64,000 nt of DNA from Callorhinus ursinus (GCF_003265705.1 NW_020312827.1:21758413-21822412); one strand, 5' to 3'; positions 33,648 to 46,097 are shown, numbered from the stretch's first letter. Numbers and translations: made by a program. The notes: a model not told the origin generated them from the sequence alone.

Positions 33648-34740
33648 GTGCTAGTTAATGTTACGTGTCAAGTTGGCTAAGCCACAGTACCCAGATATTT
33701 GGTCCAACTTTATTTTAGATCTTTCTGTGAAGGTATTTTTAGATGAAATTAACACTTATATCAGTAGACTTTTAATAAAGTAGATTACCCTCAATAATGT
33801 ATGTGGGCCTCATCCAATCAGCTGAAGGTCTTAAAAGAAAAAGGACTGACCTCTCTCTAGCAAGAGGAATTCCGCCAGCAGATTACAACATCAAGTCTTT
33901 CCTAGGTCTCCAGCATACTCTGCAGATCTTAGGCTTGCGAGCTTCCACAATTGTATGAGCAATTTTTTTTTATTATTATGTTATGTTAATCACCATACAT
34001 TACATCATTAGTGTTTGATGTAGTGTTCCATGATTCATTGTTTGTGCATAACACCCAGTGCTCCATGCAGAACGCCCTCTTTAATACCCATCACCGAGCT
34101 AACCCATCCCCCCACCCCCCTCCCCTCTAGAACCCTCAGTTTGTTTCTCAGAGTCCATAGTCTCTCATGGTTCGTCTCCCCCTCCTAATTCCCCCCTTCA
34201 TTTTTCCCTTCCTACTATCTTCTTCTTTTTTCTTTTTTTTAAGTGTCTTTTTTATTGTTATGTTAATCACCATACATTACATCATTAATTTTTGATGTAG
34301 TGTTCCATGATTCATTGTTTGTACATAAAACCCAGTGCTCCACGCAGAATGTGCCCTCTTTAATACCCATCACCAGGCTAACCCATCCCCCCACCCGCCT
34401 CCCCTCTAGAACCCTCAGTTTGTTTTTCAGAGTCCATCGTCTCTCATGGTTCGTCTCCCCCTCTGACTTACTCCCCTTCATTCTTCCCCTCCTGCTATCT
34501 TCTTCTTCTTCTTTTTTTCTTAACATATATTGCATTATTTGTTTCAGAGGTACAGGTCTGTCATTCAACAGTCTTACACAATTCACAGTGCTGTATGAGC
34601 AATTTTTAAAAAAATCTGTATCATTTATCTATCTATACCTATGTATCTACACACACACACAAACACACACACACACACAAACACACACCCACACACACCC
34701 ATATTCGTTCTGTTTCTCTGGAGAATCCTGATTAATATAG
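33648..34740 (+). mobile_element. ERVL-type (MLT2-like) LTR, split by an L1 insertion
   Basis: The 5' part (33,648-33,967) contains TACGTGTCAAGTTGGCTAAG, AGTACCCAGATATTTGGTCC, TAAAGTAGATTACCCTCAAT and CCTCATCCAATCAGCTGAAG. The 3' part (34,592-34,740) has the A-rich and CA-rich segment followed by TTCTGTTTCTCTGGAGAATC and CTGATTAATATAG. The missing middle resumes exactly across the target-site duplication of the L1 pair, so the LTR was intact before that insertion. A (CA)n run sits at 34,651-34,700. Confidence 0.85.
33968..34591 (-). mobile_element. Tandem pair of truncated L1 3' UTRs inside an ERVL LTR
   Basis: Two antisense copies of the same carnivoran L1 3' UTR lie in tandem. Copy A (33,968-34,240) starts with poly(T) and stops at the internal CTTCTTCTT/T-rich tract. 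A 7-base spacer AAGTGTC follows. Copy B (34,248-34,591) also starts with poly(T) and extends further, to CACAATTCACAGTGC. One pair of perfect 16-bp duplications, TGTATGAGCAATTTTT, at 33,952-33,967 and 34,592-34,607, encloses both. This points to one compound insertion, or to a second insertion into the poly(A) of the first. No coding sequence is present. Confidence 0.92.
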
Positions 34741-36319
34741 TGAAGATGGAATCAAAGGCCCGAGTTGACTAGCCAATCTGATATCATAGGCTAATGCTTC
34801 AATTCCTACCTCCTGCCAAATGAATAGGGGCTTCCCCTGGTCATACTACTGAAGTAAATAAAGGTTGTCCTCAATCCCATCCTTCTCTCTCTTTTACGTC
34901 TTCTTCTATACCATCATCTTCATTTTCTCCCACACAAGGGACCATGTATCCTTACGTGTCCATCATGGGACCATGAAGAAATTTAAAATGCCATGGGACT
35001 GCCTCTCTTCTATGGAGCAGGTAGGAGCTTAGAAGGAAACTAGTAAGCTCATTCCCTAGGCATTGATATGTGTTTAAGAACCCATTCTGGAACTATTCAC
35101 TTTCTGTTGTTTTCCTTAGCACTGTGACCAAAAAAAAAAAAAAAAACAAAAAACAAAAAAAAAAAACTTATCTGAAGGCATCACTCTTACAGGATTTCAG
35201 CCTTTGTGTAGAGTTAAAGGGGCATTTTGGGAATAGAACTGGCTTTAGAATGCTTCAAGTTATGACAACAATGTGGCTAAATACACAATCAGTTGTGTTG
35301 AGCCTGAGAATATGCAGCTACGTCACAAGGACTGACATGAATCATACTAATTGTCGGATACCCTTGGGTAACTTTACCTTTCTGCTGGAGCTGCTGTTGA
35401 CACAGGCAATCCCCGCGCAATAATGTCTGTAGGAAACTATGGTTTCCCTCCTCTTTTCTGTGTGTGGTCCTTCACTGCTATCTCTTCCCAGCCATTCAGC
35501 TAAATAGATGCTTTGAATGATGGTATGAGAGGTAAGAAATCTCTCTGGCTTGGTTGTCAAGAGTCCTTGGCAACACAGAGGAATTTCCAAGATAGTATAA
35601 CACTAGCAAATCTCTGGAATATTTGTCAATTTTGGGGAGATTGTGGTGTAAGTTTGTGACATGTTACCATTAAATTTGAATAAACGTAAGGGAACATATG
35701 CAATAAAAAGGGCATAGGTAATCATGTATTTTCAATTTTTTAAATTGACATAAGGCACGTGTTTATGGTGGGATTTGACATTATTCTTCTTCAGTGGTTA
35801 TAGGAACAACAAACACTAGACTTTGCCACCTGTTCAACTGTGTGGTTTCAGCTGCTGCTATGAATATCTCCCAGCAATGCCCAGTTCTTATTTCAATACC
35901 CATTAAACCCAGGCTGCCTTTAGTCATGCTCTCTGCATTCTGATCTTCTATATTTCTATATGAGTCCTGGCTAGAAACATCTATGGTCAGATAATCCAAA
36001 ATCATTCATCAATTCTGAAGCACTTGGTAAACACATCTTTGTGTATGATACTATAATTAGCACTATCTAAAGTAAACTTGAGAAACATAATTTCTGCCTG
36101 ATAGCAATTATAATCTAAAACATACTAATATGTCATTCACGTGTGTGTATACCTGGATATATAGTAGATACTGGTTTTTTACCTCACTAGCATCAATTCT
36201 ACATTCTTCCATAAATATCTCTATTTTCTGTGCAGGGGTCTATTCTTTCTTCACTTGTAATTTGCGTGGCTGGGTCTGGCTTAACCAGCAGCTTTAGTGG
36301 TGGAACACGTGACCCCAGA
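34741..36319. other. Unassigned stretch with an interrupted poly(A) run
   Basis: No gene recognised. An A-run interrupted by single C bases lies at 35,130-35,166. Weak antisense L2-like sequence may lie near 36,010-36,125. Confidence 0.45.
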
Positions 36320-36908
36320 GCTAAGAAAATCAGCATATCAAGATGATAGGATGTGGTCACCAAAGTTGGCATCATCTTACAACCCAAGAAAAGGCCTGTC
36401 TAGGACTAAAATCAACAGAGAAAGCTGAGCTTGGAGATAATGTTCACTCCTGACAACTTTACTTGAGTCCCTAGTAACTTCCATCTAAAAGATTGAATAT
36501 GGCAGAAGTGATACAATTTGACTTTCAAGTCCAGATATCATAGAAAGAATATCTTGCACCGAGCTTGCTCTGTTTTGGATCACTATGTCTGGGGAAAACC
36601 AGTCCCATGCCTGAGGACACTCACATGGTCCTGTGGAGAGGCTCCATTTAGGGTGGAGCTGGGAGCTCACTGGCCATACCTTGGGAGCAGAACCTGTAGC
36701 TCAATCTTTCAGATGATTACAACTCCAGCACACATCCTGACCACAATTTGTGAGAGACCCTTGAAGCAGAAGCACTCAGAAAAGTCAAAACTCATGACCC
36801 AAAGAAACTGTGTGGATAAAAAAAGTATACTTTTAAGTCATTGTGTTGTATTTTTTTGGTTTTGTTTTTGTTTTTAACATAGCAACAGATAACTACCTCA
36901 CTTACACC
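36320..36908 (+). mobile_element. ERVL-MaLR-like solitary LTR relic
   Basis: TTTTGGATCACTATGTCTGG, GGGAAAACCAGTCCCATGCC, TGAGGACACTCACATGGTCC, TGTGGAGAGGCTCCATTTAG, GAGAGACCCTTGAAGCAGAA, CTTTTAAGTCATTGTGTTGT and ATAGCAACAGATAACTACCT follow, in order, an LTR family whose consensus ends in a TTTAAGCCACTAAGTTTTGG-like segment and CAGCAATAGATAACTAATAC. The subfamily is uncertain, as is the 5' boundary. Confidence 0.6.
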
Positions 36909-37089
36909 AAAAGAATCCTGACTAATAGTTAAAACCAAAACAAAATAAGCAAATACACCATTTTTTTTCTGCCAGGTCAAATTTGCCATCCCCTTGTCTC
37001 TGTTCCCATTTCACTTTGTATGACCAATTGCAGCACCAAAGATGTAAAATGTGAAAAAATTTGCCAGATAGATATCTCTTACAAGAAAA

Positions 37090-37570
37090 CCTCAGATAAA
37101 ATTTTTAAATGGAAAAAAATGAAACCTTTAAAAAGAAAATAATTTTGAAAACTTTTCAAAAGTAGGCTTTTCTGTTTCCAGTAACCCATAATTCCATATA
37201 GGAAAAGACTGACAGAGTTTTCTGTGTAAAAATTTTAAAATGGTAAGCAAAATAAAATTCACACTGAAGGTCAAAAGACAACAGGGAAAAAAAATATATA
37301 TATAACCTTTGATAACAAAAGGATCCGTATTGCTAATTTTAATATATTTCATTTAAAATAGGGCAATTGATTAAAGAAAATGAATCAAAATGAATCAAAT
37401 TAGCTGATAAACATGAAAATATTTCAGTATCACTAATAATCAAGGGGAGGAAATTTTTTTAATGCAATATCTTTTTTATGTTTCAAAAATTGATGAAAAG
37501 TTGGCAGTTTTTATTATCAGCAAGACTTTGAGGAACTAGATATTCCTAAGCTACTAAGCATCCAATGAGG
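37090..37570 (+). mobile_element. Degraded L1M/HAL1-like fragment
   Basis: GGTCAAAAGACAACAGGGAA, CTTTGATAACAAAAGGATCC, CAGTATCACTAATAATCAAG and AAAATTGATGAAAAGTTGGC are nucleotide landmarks of a very old L1 ORF2 region in sense orientation. Confidence 0.5.
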
Positions 37571-39085
37571 GTAAATTATCTTTGTTTGTTTGTTTTTGTT
37601 TTCTCAAGCTAGTTTGAATTGGGTTTCTGTCACTTGCAATAGAATGTGTCCAAAACTCTCTAGGTAAGATTTATTTTCTTTCTTCATATAACTTTTTAAA
37701 ATAAACTTGTTTACCAAGTAAAAATATATTATCCCTATATATATATAAAAATTTCAATCTAAATATTTAGAATCAGCCTCAGAGAGAAAATAGGGAAAGA
37801 CACTATTTCACTTATGTACAGTCCTCAGTTAACTAGGTACAACCTCCTCTGTTCTTGCTTGCTTTAGGGTAGTCTGAAAGCTTAATTTCATTTGGTTTGT
37901 GATGGATTTCATAAAAGAGAAGTCTAGACTTACTTAAATCAAGTCTAAAAAAGAAAAAACAAATTTTATATATAAACATAAAGTCTGAGGACTTTTAAAA
38001 AATTTTCTTATATAATTCCTTTAGATAACAATTTCCTCTAGCAAACCTCTGACATGATTCAACTTACAAGAAACTTTCCAGAAACATCTACATATGTCTG
38101 GCTGGGCCATGAACACATGATGCAAGAGTTCAACCTCATTCTTGACTATTGGAATTAACTTGCAAGAACAGAAGCAGGACCCTAAATGAAGTCAAACAAG
38201 TTGGGGCAAACTTTTAGATATCCTCTGAGTAAAATGAAATCTTTTTAGCAACACCTGGCACTCTTACTTCCTTTAGATGATTTATTTTATCCTTGAGTTG
38301 GTGTAGTTTCTGTCTTGTGAAGAGCAATTTTTTTCTTTATGTTTGTGTGTCATTGCAATCAAAAAACTTTACAGAAAGCAAGTGTTAAAGAAAACAGACT
38401 GATTGTATTGCTTGGTTGATTGAGTTCTCTTTCTATAGAGTCATAAATGCAGACATCTCAAGGGCTAGAAAAATGTCAACTTATAGACTGCATGAAATTG
38501 TGGAGAATTTCGAATCTCTGCTTGGGTTGCATAAATCCTCTAATCACTATGCTAAGACATAAAGTTATCTGCTCTCTTGGACTATTAGCTGATTGTGTTT
38601 TTAATATTTCAATGAGATATTTTGGTCTGGGGACACAACTATGAATAATAGGTTCTGAAAAAGCATAAGTAGCAAGCATATTCTAGCCCAACGAAAGAGT
38701 TTCTTTCCTTACAAGGTGAAAAGTAACACTATAGCATGTTATTTCTGTTGTTTAAGGAATAGGTGACTATCATGCAAGTTTTTGGCCCACAGTTTAATGG
38801 GGCATAGAGCTAAGGTTGCTCCCAAAGGCCTGAGGATGATGACAGATGAAGAATATAATTTCACCTATGGTATTTGCCAATGATTTCCACTTAGAGATGA
38901 TGGGTCCTGGGATATTGTGAAGATAATAATAGATATTTAAATTAGAGAAGACAACTGAAATGACTTAAGAAATAAGGGAATATATCGGTCATTTCTTGAA
39001 AAACCCAAGGGTAGAGCTTCATGAATGTCTGGATGAATTTAGATGCTCAAGCCATGGCAAAGAAACTGGTCTCTCCATCTCTATG
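37571..39085. other. Unassigned intergenic stretch
   Basis: AT-rich, with a short TATATA run near 37,737-37,748. No gene or repeat recognised. Confidence 0.5.
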
Positions 39086-39512
39086 ATGATTAATTTTATG
39101 TATTGATTTGATGGGGTCACAGGGTGCCCAGATATTTGGGCAAATATTATTTCAGGTGTTTCTGTGAGCATGTTTTTGAATGAGATTGACATCTGAACAA
39201 GCAGCTTGAGTAAAGCAGATCACTCTCTCGAATGTGGGTGGGACTTATGCAATCAGTTGAAGGCCTGAATGGCCCATAAAGGCTATTTGAGCTGAGATAT
39301 CAGTCTTTTCCTGCCTTCTGACAGGAACTTGAAAAGTCTAAAGCCTGCCAGCATCTGGACTGGAATTTATACATTTGTAGGTGTTCAGATTCATACTGGA
39401 AGTATACCAGCTCTCTTGGGTCTCCAGCTTGCTGACTGTGCATCTTGGAACTTCTCAGCCTTCATAATTGCATGACCCAATTTCTTGGTTCTGTTTTTCT
39501 GGAAAACCCACT
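39086..39512 (+). mobile_element. ERVL-type (MLT2-like) LTR, 3' end degraded
   Basis: TGATTAATTTTATGTATTGA, GGGTGCCCAGATATTTGGGC, TTTCTGTGAGCATGTTTTTG, GAATGTGGGTGGGACTTATG, TGGGTCTCCAGCTTGCTGAC and TTGGTTCTGTTTTTCTGGAA run in the order of this LTR family. It is a solitary relic without internal sequence, in the same orientation as the copy at 33.6 kb. Confidence 0.82.
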
Positions 39513-39835
39513 CTTCCTCTTCCTCTTCCTACTCCCCCTTTCTCTCCTGCTCTCTCTCTCATATCTCTACACATCAGTACCTATTCATGGCAGGAGAACA
39601 GCTAGTAGTGAAGCCAGGCTTCATATATCCCCAACATTAAATAGAATTAAGAGTGTGTCATTGTTTGAATTCCCAGTAAAATCCCCATTGTATTTTGTTC
39701 ACTCTGATTCATACATAGGCACAGACCAGAAACCAAGCAGCTTGAGCAGAGGAGTATGTTCTGATTGACTAGACCTGAGCCCCATGCCCATCTCTTGAGC
39801 CAAACGTAGCATCAGATCCATCCAGAAGACTGAAA
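39513..39835. other. Unassigned stretch between two LTRs
   Basis: C/T-rich at 39,513-39,565. The remainder is unrecognised. It lies between an ERVL-type and an MLT1-type LTR in the same orientation but shows no retroviral coding sequence. Confidence 0.5.
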
Positions 39836-40272
39836 ATGGTGGTTCTATGAGTTGTACTGTGCCTCTCAAAAAGATACGTTGAAATCCTAACCCCCGGTAC
39901 CTCAAAATGTGATCTTATCTGGAAATAGGGTGATTGTACATATAATTAATTAAGATGAGATCATACTAAAATACGATGAGTCCTTAATCAAATATGGCTG
40001 GTGTCCTTATAAGAAGACAATGTGATGGAGGCAGAGATTGGAATTTTGCAGCTGCAAGCCATGAAACACTGGAGATTGCCAGTAAACCACCAGAAGATTA
40101 GAAGAGGCAAAAAAAAAAAAATTCTTCTCTTCAGGTTTCAGAAGGAACATGGCCCTACTGACAATTTGATTTTGGACTTCTAGCTTCCAAAACTATGAGA
40201 TAGCACATTTCTGTTGTTTTAAGCCATCTAGTTTGTGGTACTTTCTTATGGCCACCCTAGGAAGTGAATAAA
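39836..40272 (+). mobile_element. MLT1-type (ERVL-MaLR) LTR, nearly full length
   Basis: Landmarks: AAAAAGATACGTTGAAATCC, TAACCCCCGGTACCTCAAAA, CTGGTGTCCTTATAAGAAGA, GATGGAGGCAGAGATTGGAA, GGAACATGGCCCTACTGACA, GTTGTTTTAAGCCATCTAGT and TTTGTGGTACTTTCTTATGG. Both ends are close to the family termini. A run of 13 A interrupts it at 40,110-40,122. Confidence 0.93.
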
Positions 40273-41599
40273 TGTGGAGAGGTTGTTTATCAAAGGACTA
40301 GAAAGGTATGGTTATTAGAAGAAGAATGGAAGTTGAGGGAGTGGGAATATAAAAACAAATATCTTGGTGTAGGCTTTGCAAATCATTTTTATTATTTTTA
40401 AAATAAAACAAATACTGTGTACTTAGCTATGAAAACCCTACTAGAGTAACCAAAACACAGAGATTTTGTGTTCAGATGAAATTCTTTCAACCCAGTTGTT
40501 GTTCTTACCAGAGCAGAAATTCTGCTGGTCAATTACTCCATTTTTTTCCTACTTAAATGAGAAAGAAAATGGTTACTTTGAAAAAATATATTTCTGGGAA
40601 TGTAGAATCATGGGTTGTGTAGAAAGTAATAAAGGAATCTCTTGTATAAAAATATTTAAACTTTTGGCATCCCATATAGACAGAATAAAATTCTCATTGA
40701 AATCTCGGAATCTGAGTAGTAGTACCTGTGACACATGATTATCCTTGCTGAGTGTCCCTTCCCAACACAGAGTGAATGGAGTTAAGTACACATAACATTG
40801 TTAGTGAAAAGACATATATTTATGCAAACAATAGAGCAAGTGACATGAAAATAGCACTGACGTAATTGAACGAATGTGAAATCCATTTGTCAAATACTCA
40901 ATAAGGTAAGCACTTGGGATATTTAACAATTTACTTGGGTGATGGTATGCGTTTTCTAATTTATTGGATGCTTGCTTCTTTCATAAAGGTAAATTATATA
41001 TCATTAATCTTTCTAGGAGCCTGTTGTCCTCGAGTTAATTTAGTGATGATTTTTTCAAATAATATACCTGCTAGAGAAGTAGTATGTAATCAATACAAGA
41101 AAGTAATCAGGTGAAGAGGAAAATATGCTCCCATTTTTTTCTTTTACAATTAGTAGGATATACTATCAGTTTGGGATAAAGAGAAGGCCTAAAACAAAAA
41201 CAGAGATTCAACTTAACTTGAATATCAGACAGTCCTGACTAAATTTCTTCTACATGGGAGGTTCTTTTATTTTCTTAGCTGTTTCATCACTTAGAACCCT
41301 GACTCCAGCCAAGTTCTGCTGCTTCCCTGGCATCACCTTTCTTCCCTATACTTTATTTCAGAACCACCCCACTCATCCCCAGGGAACTATGATCCCGTAT
41401 GTTCCTATATTTTATTATGCACATCAATTTGTGCACCCATTTGTTTGTAATACCTCTTATCCCTTCTAGCCCTGGGCTTAATATTTATATAAACAAAAGG
41501 ACCATTAAAGTGTTTCCTGGGTATTCTGTCTTTAAGAGAAATGCAGCCCTCTCTTTATCAATAGGTTCTAATTACAAGCATTTTTAAATGTTCCGTTTT
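40273..41599. other. Unassigned intergenic stretch
   Basis: No gene recognised. A C/T-richer segment at 41,270-41,480 might be decayed L2, but I cannot support it. Confidence 0.5.
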
Positions 41600-43460
41600 T
41601 CACTGCTTCTGGTAAGGCCACGTAGGCTCCTACCTAATGTGAGCTCCCACAGATAGCAACTATAAACTCTGGACAAAACACAAGAAAGTACCTGAAAGCA
41701 CTAGAGAATTAACATAAACTGATTCCGAAGGGGAGCTGACACTTGGGAGAAGTAAAAGGCGCTGAATATATTTCAACCCTGTACTCCTTCTGCACCTCCT
41801 CCTTCTTTTCCGTCTCCTCCTCTTCTGTCCCCTCCTTCTCCTCTTCCTGCGTCTTCTTTTTCCTTTTTGCCAGTCTTTAGCTTAGGGAAGGTGAAAGTCT
41901 AACAGAAAACCCACAGTCTTTCTGTCTTAAAACCCAGAGGACAGAATTGGAGAGGGACAACCTCTAAAACGCAAAAGGGTGGGGGAAATCCCAGAACGAA
42001 GAACACCAGAGAGGAGGAGCTGTCCATTCCATGTATAAACTTTGCCTGAAGATCTCACTGGCACCTGAACAATGTATGTATAAGCAAGACTCCAAGAGAA
42101 TCAAGAACAAAAGAACTGAACTAAATTTGAATTGGCATCCAAAGGACAACTTTTACAATCTAACAAAGTGTGTTGTCTGTAAAAACAAAACAAACTATCA
42201 ACTCATTTTAGAGGAATATAAATCCAGAGCATCTACAATGTAACTTGCATAAAGTGAGGAATACAATCCAAAACTACTTGGCATAAGAAGATACCAGAAA
42301 GTGTGACTATATAACCCCAAGATGATTGACATAGATATTAGAAGTAGCTGACAAGTATTTTAAAACATTCCTTAAAGTTGTGCTCAATAAAATAAAGAGC
42401 AGTATGCTCATAGTGAATGAAATAAAAGGAGTGAAAATAAAACTTCAAGAACCAAATGAAAATTCTAGAATTGAAAAACACAATATTAGAGATTTAATAG
42501 TCACTGAATGACCTTAATTGCAAAATGGAAACTCAGTAAAGACATTGTTTCTCCCCAAATGTACCTATAGATTGACTGCAGTTCCAATCAGAATCCCAAG
42601 AGGTTCTTATTGGCAGAAATTGATCATCTGATTATAAAATTTATACAGAAAGGTAGAGGATCTAGAAAAGTAAAAAGAACATTTTGAAATAAGAACAAAG
42701 GTATAGGACTTACCATAAAGTTATAGTTATCAAGACAGTGTGGTATTGGCATAAGAATAGTCATATCAATCAATGGAACAGAATAGAAAACCCAGAAAAA
42801 AACACATGTATATGGTCAATTAAATTTTAAACAAAATACCAGGATAATTCAATGGAGAAAGGAGGGGAAAGGGTATTCTCTTCAAAAATTAGGGCTGAGA
42901 AACTGGATATCCATATGTAAAGAATGAATCTCTACACAAAAATTAATTCAAAAGAGACCACAGACATAAACATAGAACCACAAATTAATCAAGAAAAATA
43001 AGAACATTTGTTCACAGAAAGATTTATGTAAAAATGTTCATGGGAATTCATAGTAGCCCAAACCTGGAAAAAGTTGAGGTGTCCATCAATAGAAGAATGA
43101 ATACAAAATTGTGGTATACTCATCAATGGTCATAAAATGGAATACCACTCAGCAAAGTGGAATGCTAATATAGGCAACACCATAGATGAATCTCAGAACC
43201 ATCATGCTGAGTCAAAAAAAGCCTTACCTAAAAAAAGAACATCTCATAACATTTCATGTGTATGAAGTTCTAAAATAGAAAAACCTAATCTAGGGTAGAA
43301 AAATCATGACTAGGTTGTCTCTGGATTGATGGAAATGTTGAAAACCTTGGTAGGGTTTGGATTACATAAATGTATGAATTTGTCAAATCTCAGCGAAAAT
43401 ACCCTTAAGATTTGTTCATTTCTTCATATATAAATTTTATATCAAAAGAAAAATATTCCA
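41600..43460 (+). mobile_element. Long degraded L1M with an internal deletion
   Basis: About 41,600-42,100 resembles an L1M 5' UTR and has a C/T-rich tract at 41,791-41,873. About 42,100-42,530 follows the region before and around ORF1 (TATTAGAAGTAGCTGACAAG, AAAACTTCAAGAACCAAATG, CTAGAATTGAAAAACACAAT). From about 42,540 it switches to ORF2 and the 3' UTR (GACTGCAGTTCCAATCAGAA, CAATCAATGGAACAGAATAG, GGTGTCCATCAATAGAAG). A further gap occurs near 43,005. The element once spanned several kb and most of the middle is gone. All frames are broken. Confidence 0.75.
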
Positions 43461-43769
43461 ATATTGAGCTCTGGTTAATGATAAGCTTGTTCAAGTATTT
43501 AAGTGGAAGTGCACCAATGTCTGCCATTCCCTTGGAAATGTAGAAAAAAAAAATCCAACCTAGAAGGGGAAAATGTATGGATTCATAATTATGGAGAGAA
43601 CTAGACAGGTGATAAACATGTACAAGAAAATGGTAATAGTAAAATCTAGGTTGTGGTTATACGGTATTCAGTGATGCAATATTGTGATTTATAAAAGATA
43701 TGTATTTGGGCATTCACATCACTAAGTTATATTTTTCATATATATTTGCTCTGGTCCACAGCTCCTGGC

Positions 43770-44650
43770 TTATGGCTCCCTAAACCCTTGGAATTTCCTG
43801 AATGATAAGAGCAATGGGAGCACCTATTATAATATTTGGTCTCTTGTGCTCAGTTCCTGAAATCACTTCAGAACCATAAAGGTGAAAGATGTGTCTTGTT
43901 ATTTATAACGAGCCCTGTTTCTCCACAACTGAGTTTATGATAATGAGGTGACTTTTGGAAAGCACCTAAGGATGGAGGCTGGTTGATAGGGGATCCAACA
44001 TTGAATACAGGGTAGGAACTTTCAGTTCCACTCCCTGGTTTCCTGAGAGGGGAGAGGGTCTTGAGATTGAATCAATCATTCATGGCCAATGATTTAATCA
44101 ATCATGCCTGTGTAATGAAGCCTCAATAAAAACCCAAAAAGAGGGGCTTTGGAGAGCTTCCAGGTTAGGCAACCAGAACCCCTTCATGTGCTATAGTGTC
44201 AAGACCCAAACTCCATGAGGAGAAGCAACTTTGTTCGGGACCCCACCTAATACAGCTCTTTATCCGGCCCCTTAACATCCTTTGTAATAAATTGATAATC
44301 TAGTGAGTAAATGGGTTTCCTGAGTCCTGTGAGCCACTCTAGCAAATTAATCCAACTCAAGAAGGTGGTCGTGGGAACCTCTGACAGAAAGTCTGTCAGA
44401 AGTACTGGTAACAGCCTAGGCTTGTGACTGGCTTCTAAAGTCCAGGGAAGGGGGTATACGAACCTCCATTCTGCAGATGGTCAATCAGAAGCACAGACAA
44501 CAACCTGGGCTTGCGATTGGCATCTGAAGCAGAGGCCAGTCCTGTAGGGCTGAGCCATTCACTTTGTGGGATGTGGTGCTTCCTCTGGGTAGAGAGTGTC
44601 AAAATTGGGCTGAATCATAAGGCAGCCAGCTGGTGTTGGAGCATTGCTTG
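43770..44650 (+). mobile_element. Solitary ERV LTR (about 0.9 kb)
   Basis: Characteristic segments run in order: AAACCCTTGGAATTTCCTGA; GAGGTGACTTTTGGAAAGCA; CCTAAGGATGGAGGCTGGTT; a 13-bp-spaced repeat of AATCAATCAT; ATGAAGCCTCAATAAAAACC; GGGGCTTTGGAGAGCTTCCA; GTGAGCCACTCTAGCAAATT; GGTCGTGGGAACCTCTGACA; and GGGATGTGGTGCTTCCTCTG. A CTCAATAAAAACC stretch resembles the U3/R promoter region and TTGTAATAAATTGATAATC the polyadenylation region. I recognise the LTR type but do not assign the family name. A shared AACCTGGGCTTG/AGCCTAGGCTTG motif recurs inside it. Confidence 0.8.
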
Positions 44651-44877
44651 TTTGAATGTGTGAGGACTTCTCCTCCACTTCCCACATTGGAACTGGTTCT
44701 AGAACTTTTCAAGTGAAAACTTTGTTCAACTTTGCTGTGTGTATGAAAACTTTTGTGAAAAACAATGTCCATATCTCCAGCTAATCCATAGGTGAGATAG
44801 TTCCTGTTTTGTCTTAACACTTTATTTTTGATCGTGGTGGTACTGGTGCTCAATGGGATGTCAAAGCAAAAAGAAAT

Positions 44878-45002
44878 ATATTTTACAGGTGAGAAAACTT
44901 GACTAGAAGAGCAAAGAGAGCTGTCTACAATCATGAGGTTGGCAACTTGTGAGCCAGAGCTTGATTCAATTCTCCTGACCCGTAGAGGTTTACCGCACCA
45001 GC
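44878..45002 (-). repeat. MIR SINE fragment
   Basis: TTTTACAGGTGAGAAAACTT, GGTTGGCAACTTGTGAGCC and AGAGCTTGATTCAATTCTCC follow MIR in reverse complement. The 156-codon minus-strand open frame at 44,599-45,069 runs across this and the LTR end, so it is not a gene. Confidence 0.6.
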
Positions 45003-45658
45003 CTTGGATGAGTAGGTACCAAATAGTAACAAAATTAAAGCTAGATTCTGAGATACCCCAAGGGAACAATTAGATATTGTTATTTGTGATATAAGGCACA
45101 TCATCTGCAACACATATCCCCTCCATTCCTGGCACTGAAATGTTTTCAGTCCTGTGGGCAGACATAATTATGGAAAGATATTGCTTTCTATAAATTGTGT
45201 TAGTGACAATAGCCTCTACCAGAGCTTCTCAAATAATCCATGTATTTTTTAATTAATCACCAGCCAATATTTGTAAAAATACAGTAACAATTAATTACCA
45301 GAAAATAGGTTTTAATAAAGAAACATGAACACTTATAAAATAAAAAAAGAAACATGAAACATAAGCCCCCATTTTTTATTATTAGCTTCAACAGACATTA
45401 TCAAATTGCTAAAGAAGTTTCTAAAGGCTTACCCTCAATTTCTGTTCTTATTTTTTCACAGATAAGTAACAGCTTTTGGACTAGCATTTAGTGGATGAGC
45501 CGAATCACAGGTTGGTGTTGAACTGGCCTAAATTTTATGATGGAGAATCCTAATCTTGAATTTAATTTTGTCCTCAAATTAGCAGCAACTATTGACTACA
45601 GCATCTACTATTGCAGGCAGGGAACTATCACCACAATAATTAAACTCTCCAATCTCAT
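45003..45658. other. Unassigned intergenic stretch
   Basis: AT-rich, with no gene or repeat recognised. Confidence 0.5.
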
Positions 45659-46097
45659 CTACTGGGCTGAATGGTGACCCCCCCTAAAAGATCGGTCCAC
45701 CTGAAATCTGTGAATGTGACCTAATTTGGAAAAAGGATCTTTGCAGATGTAAATAATTAAGGGTCTCTAAATGAGATCATCCAGGATTATCCAGGTGGAC
45801 TCTCAGTCCTATAACAAATGCCTTATAAGAAGAGGAGAAGACAGACAGACCCAGAGAAGATGATGGGAAAATGGGGGCAGAGATTTGTGTGATGAGCCCA
45901 CAAGTTAAGGAATGTCAGGGATTGCTAGCAGCCACTGGATGGAGCAGATTCTTTCTCAGAATCTCCAGAAGGAACAAACCCTATCAGCTCCTTGATTCTG
46001 GACTCTAGTCTTCAGAACTGTCTGAGAATAAATTTCTATTGCTTTAAGCTGCCCAGTTTGTAGTAATTTGTTCCAGTAGCCCTGGGATACAAATACA
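45659..46097 (+). mobile_element. MLT1-type (ERVL-MaLR) LTR, nearly full length
   Basis: CTGGGCTGAATGGTGACCCC, TGAATGTGACCTAATTTGGA, AAAAGGATCTTTGCAGATGT, TGCCTTATAAGAAGAGGAGA, GCTAGCAGCCACTGGATGG, AACTGTCTGAGAATAAATTT and CCAGTTTGTAGTAATTTGTT follow MLT1 from end to end. Confidence 0.93.

Noticed and set aside
34300..34731. A 143-codon open frame
   Set aside because: It reads through an antisense L1 3' UTR and the (CA)n of an LTR. The product is low-complexity and not a protein family.
44599..45069. A 156-codon minus-strand open frame, the longest in the window
   Set aside because: It runs across the 3' end of a solitary LTR and an antisense MIR, so it is a chance frame over repeats.
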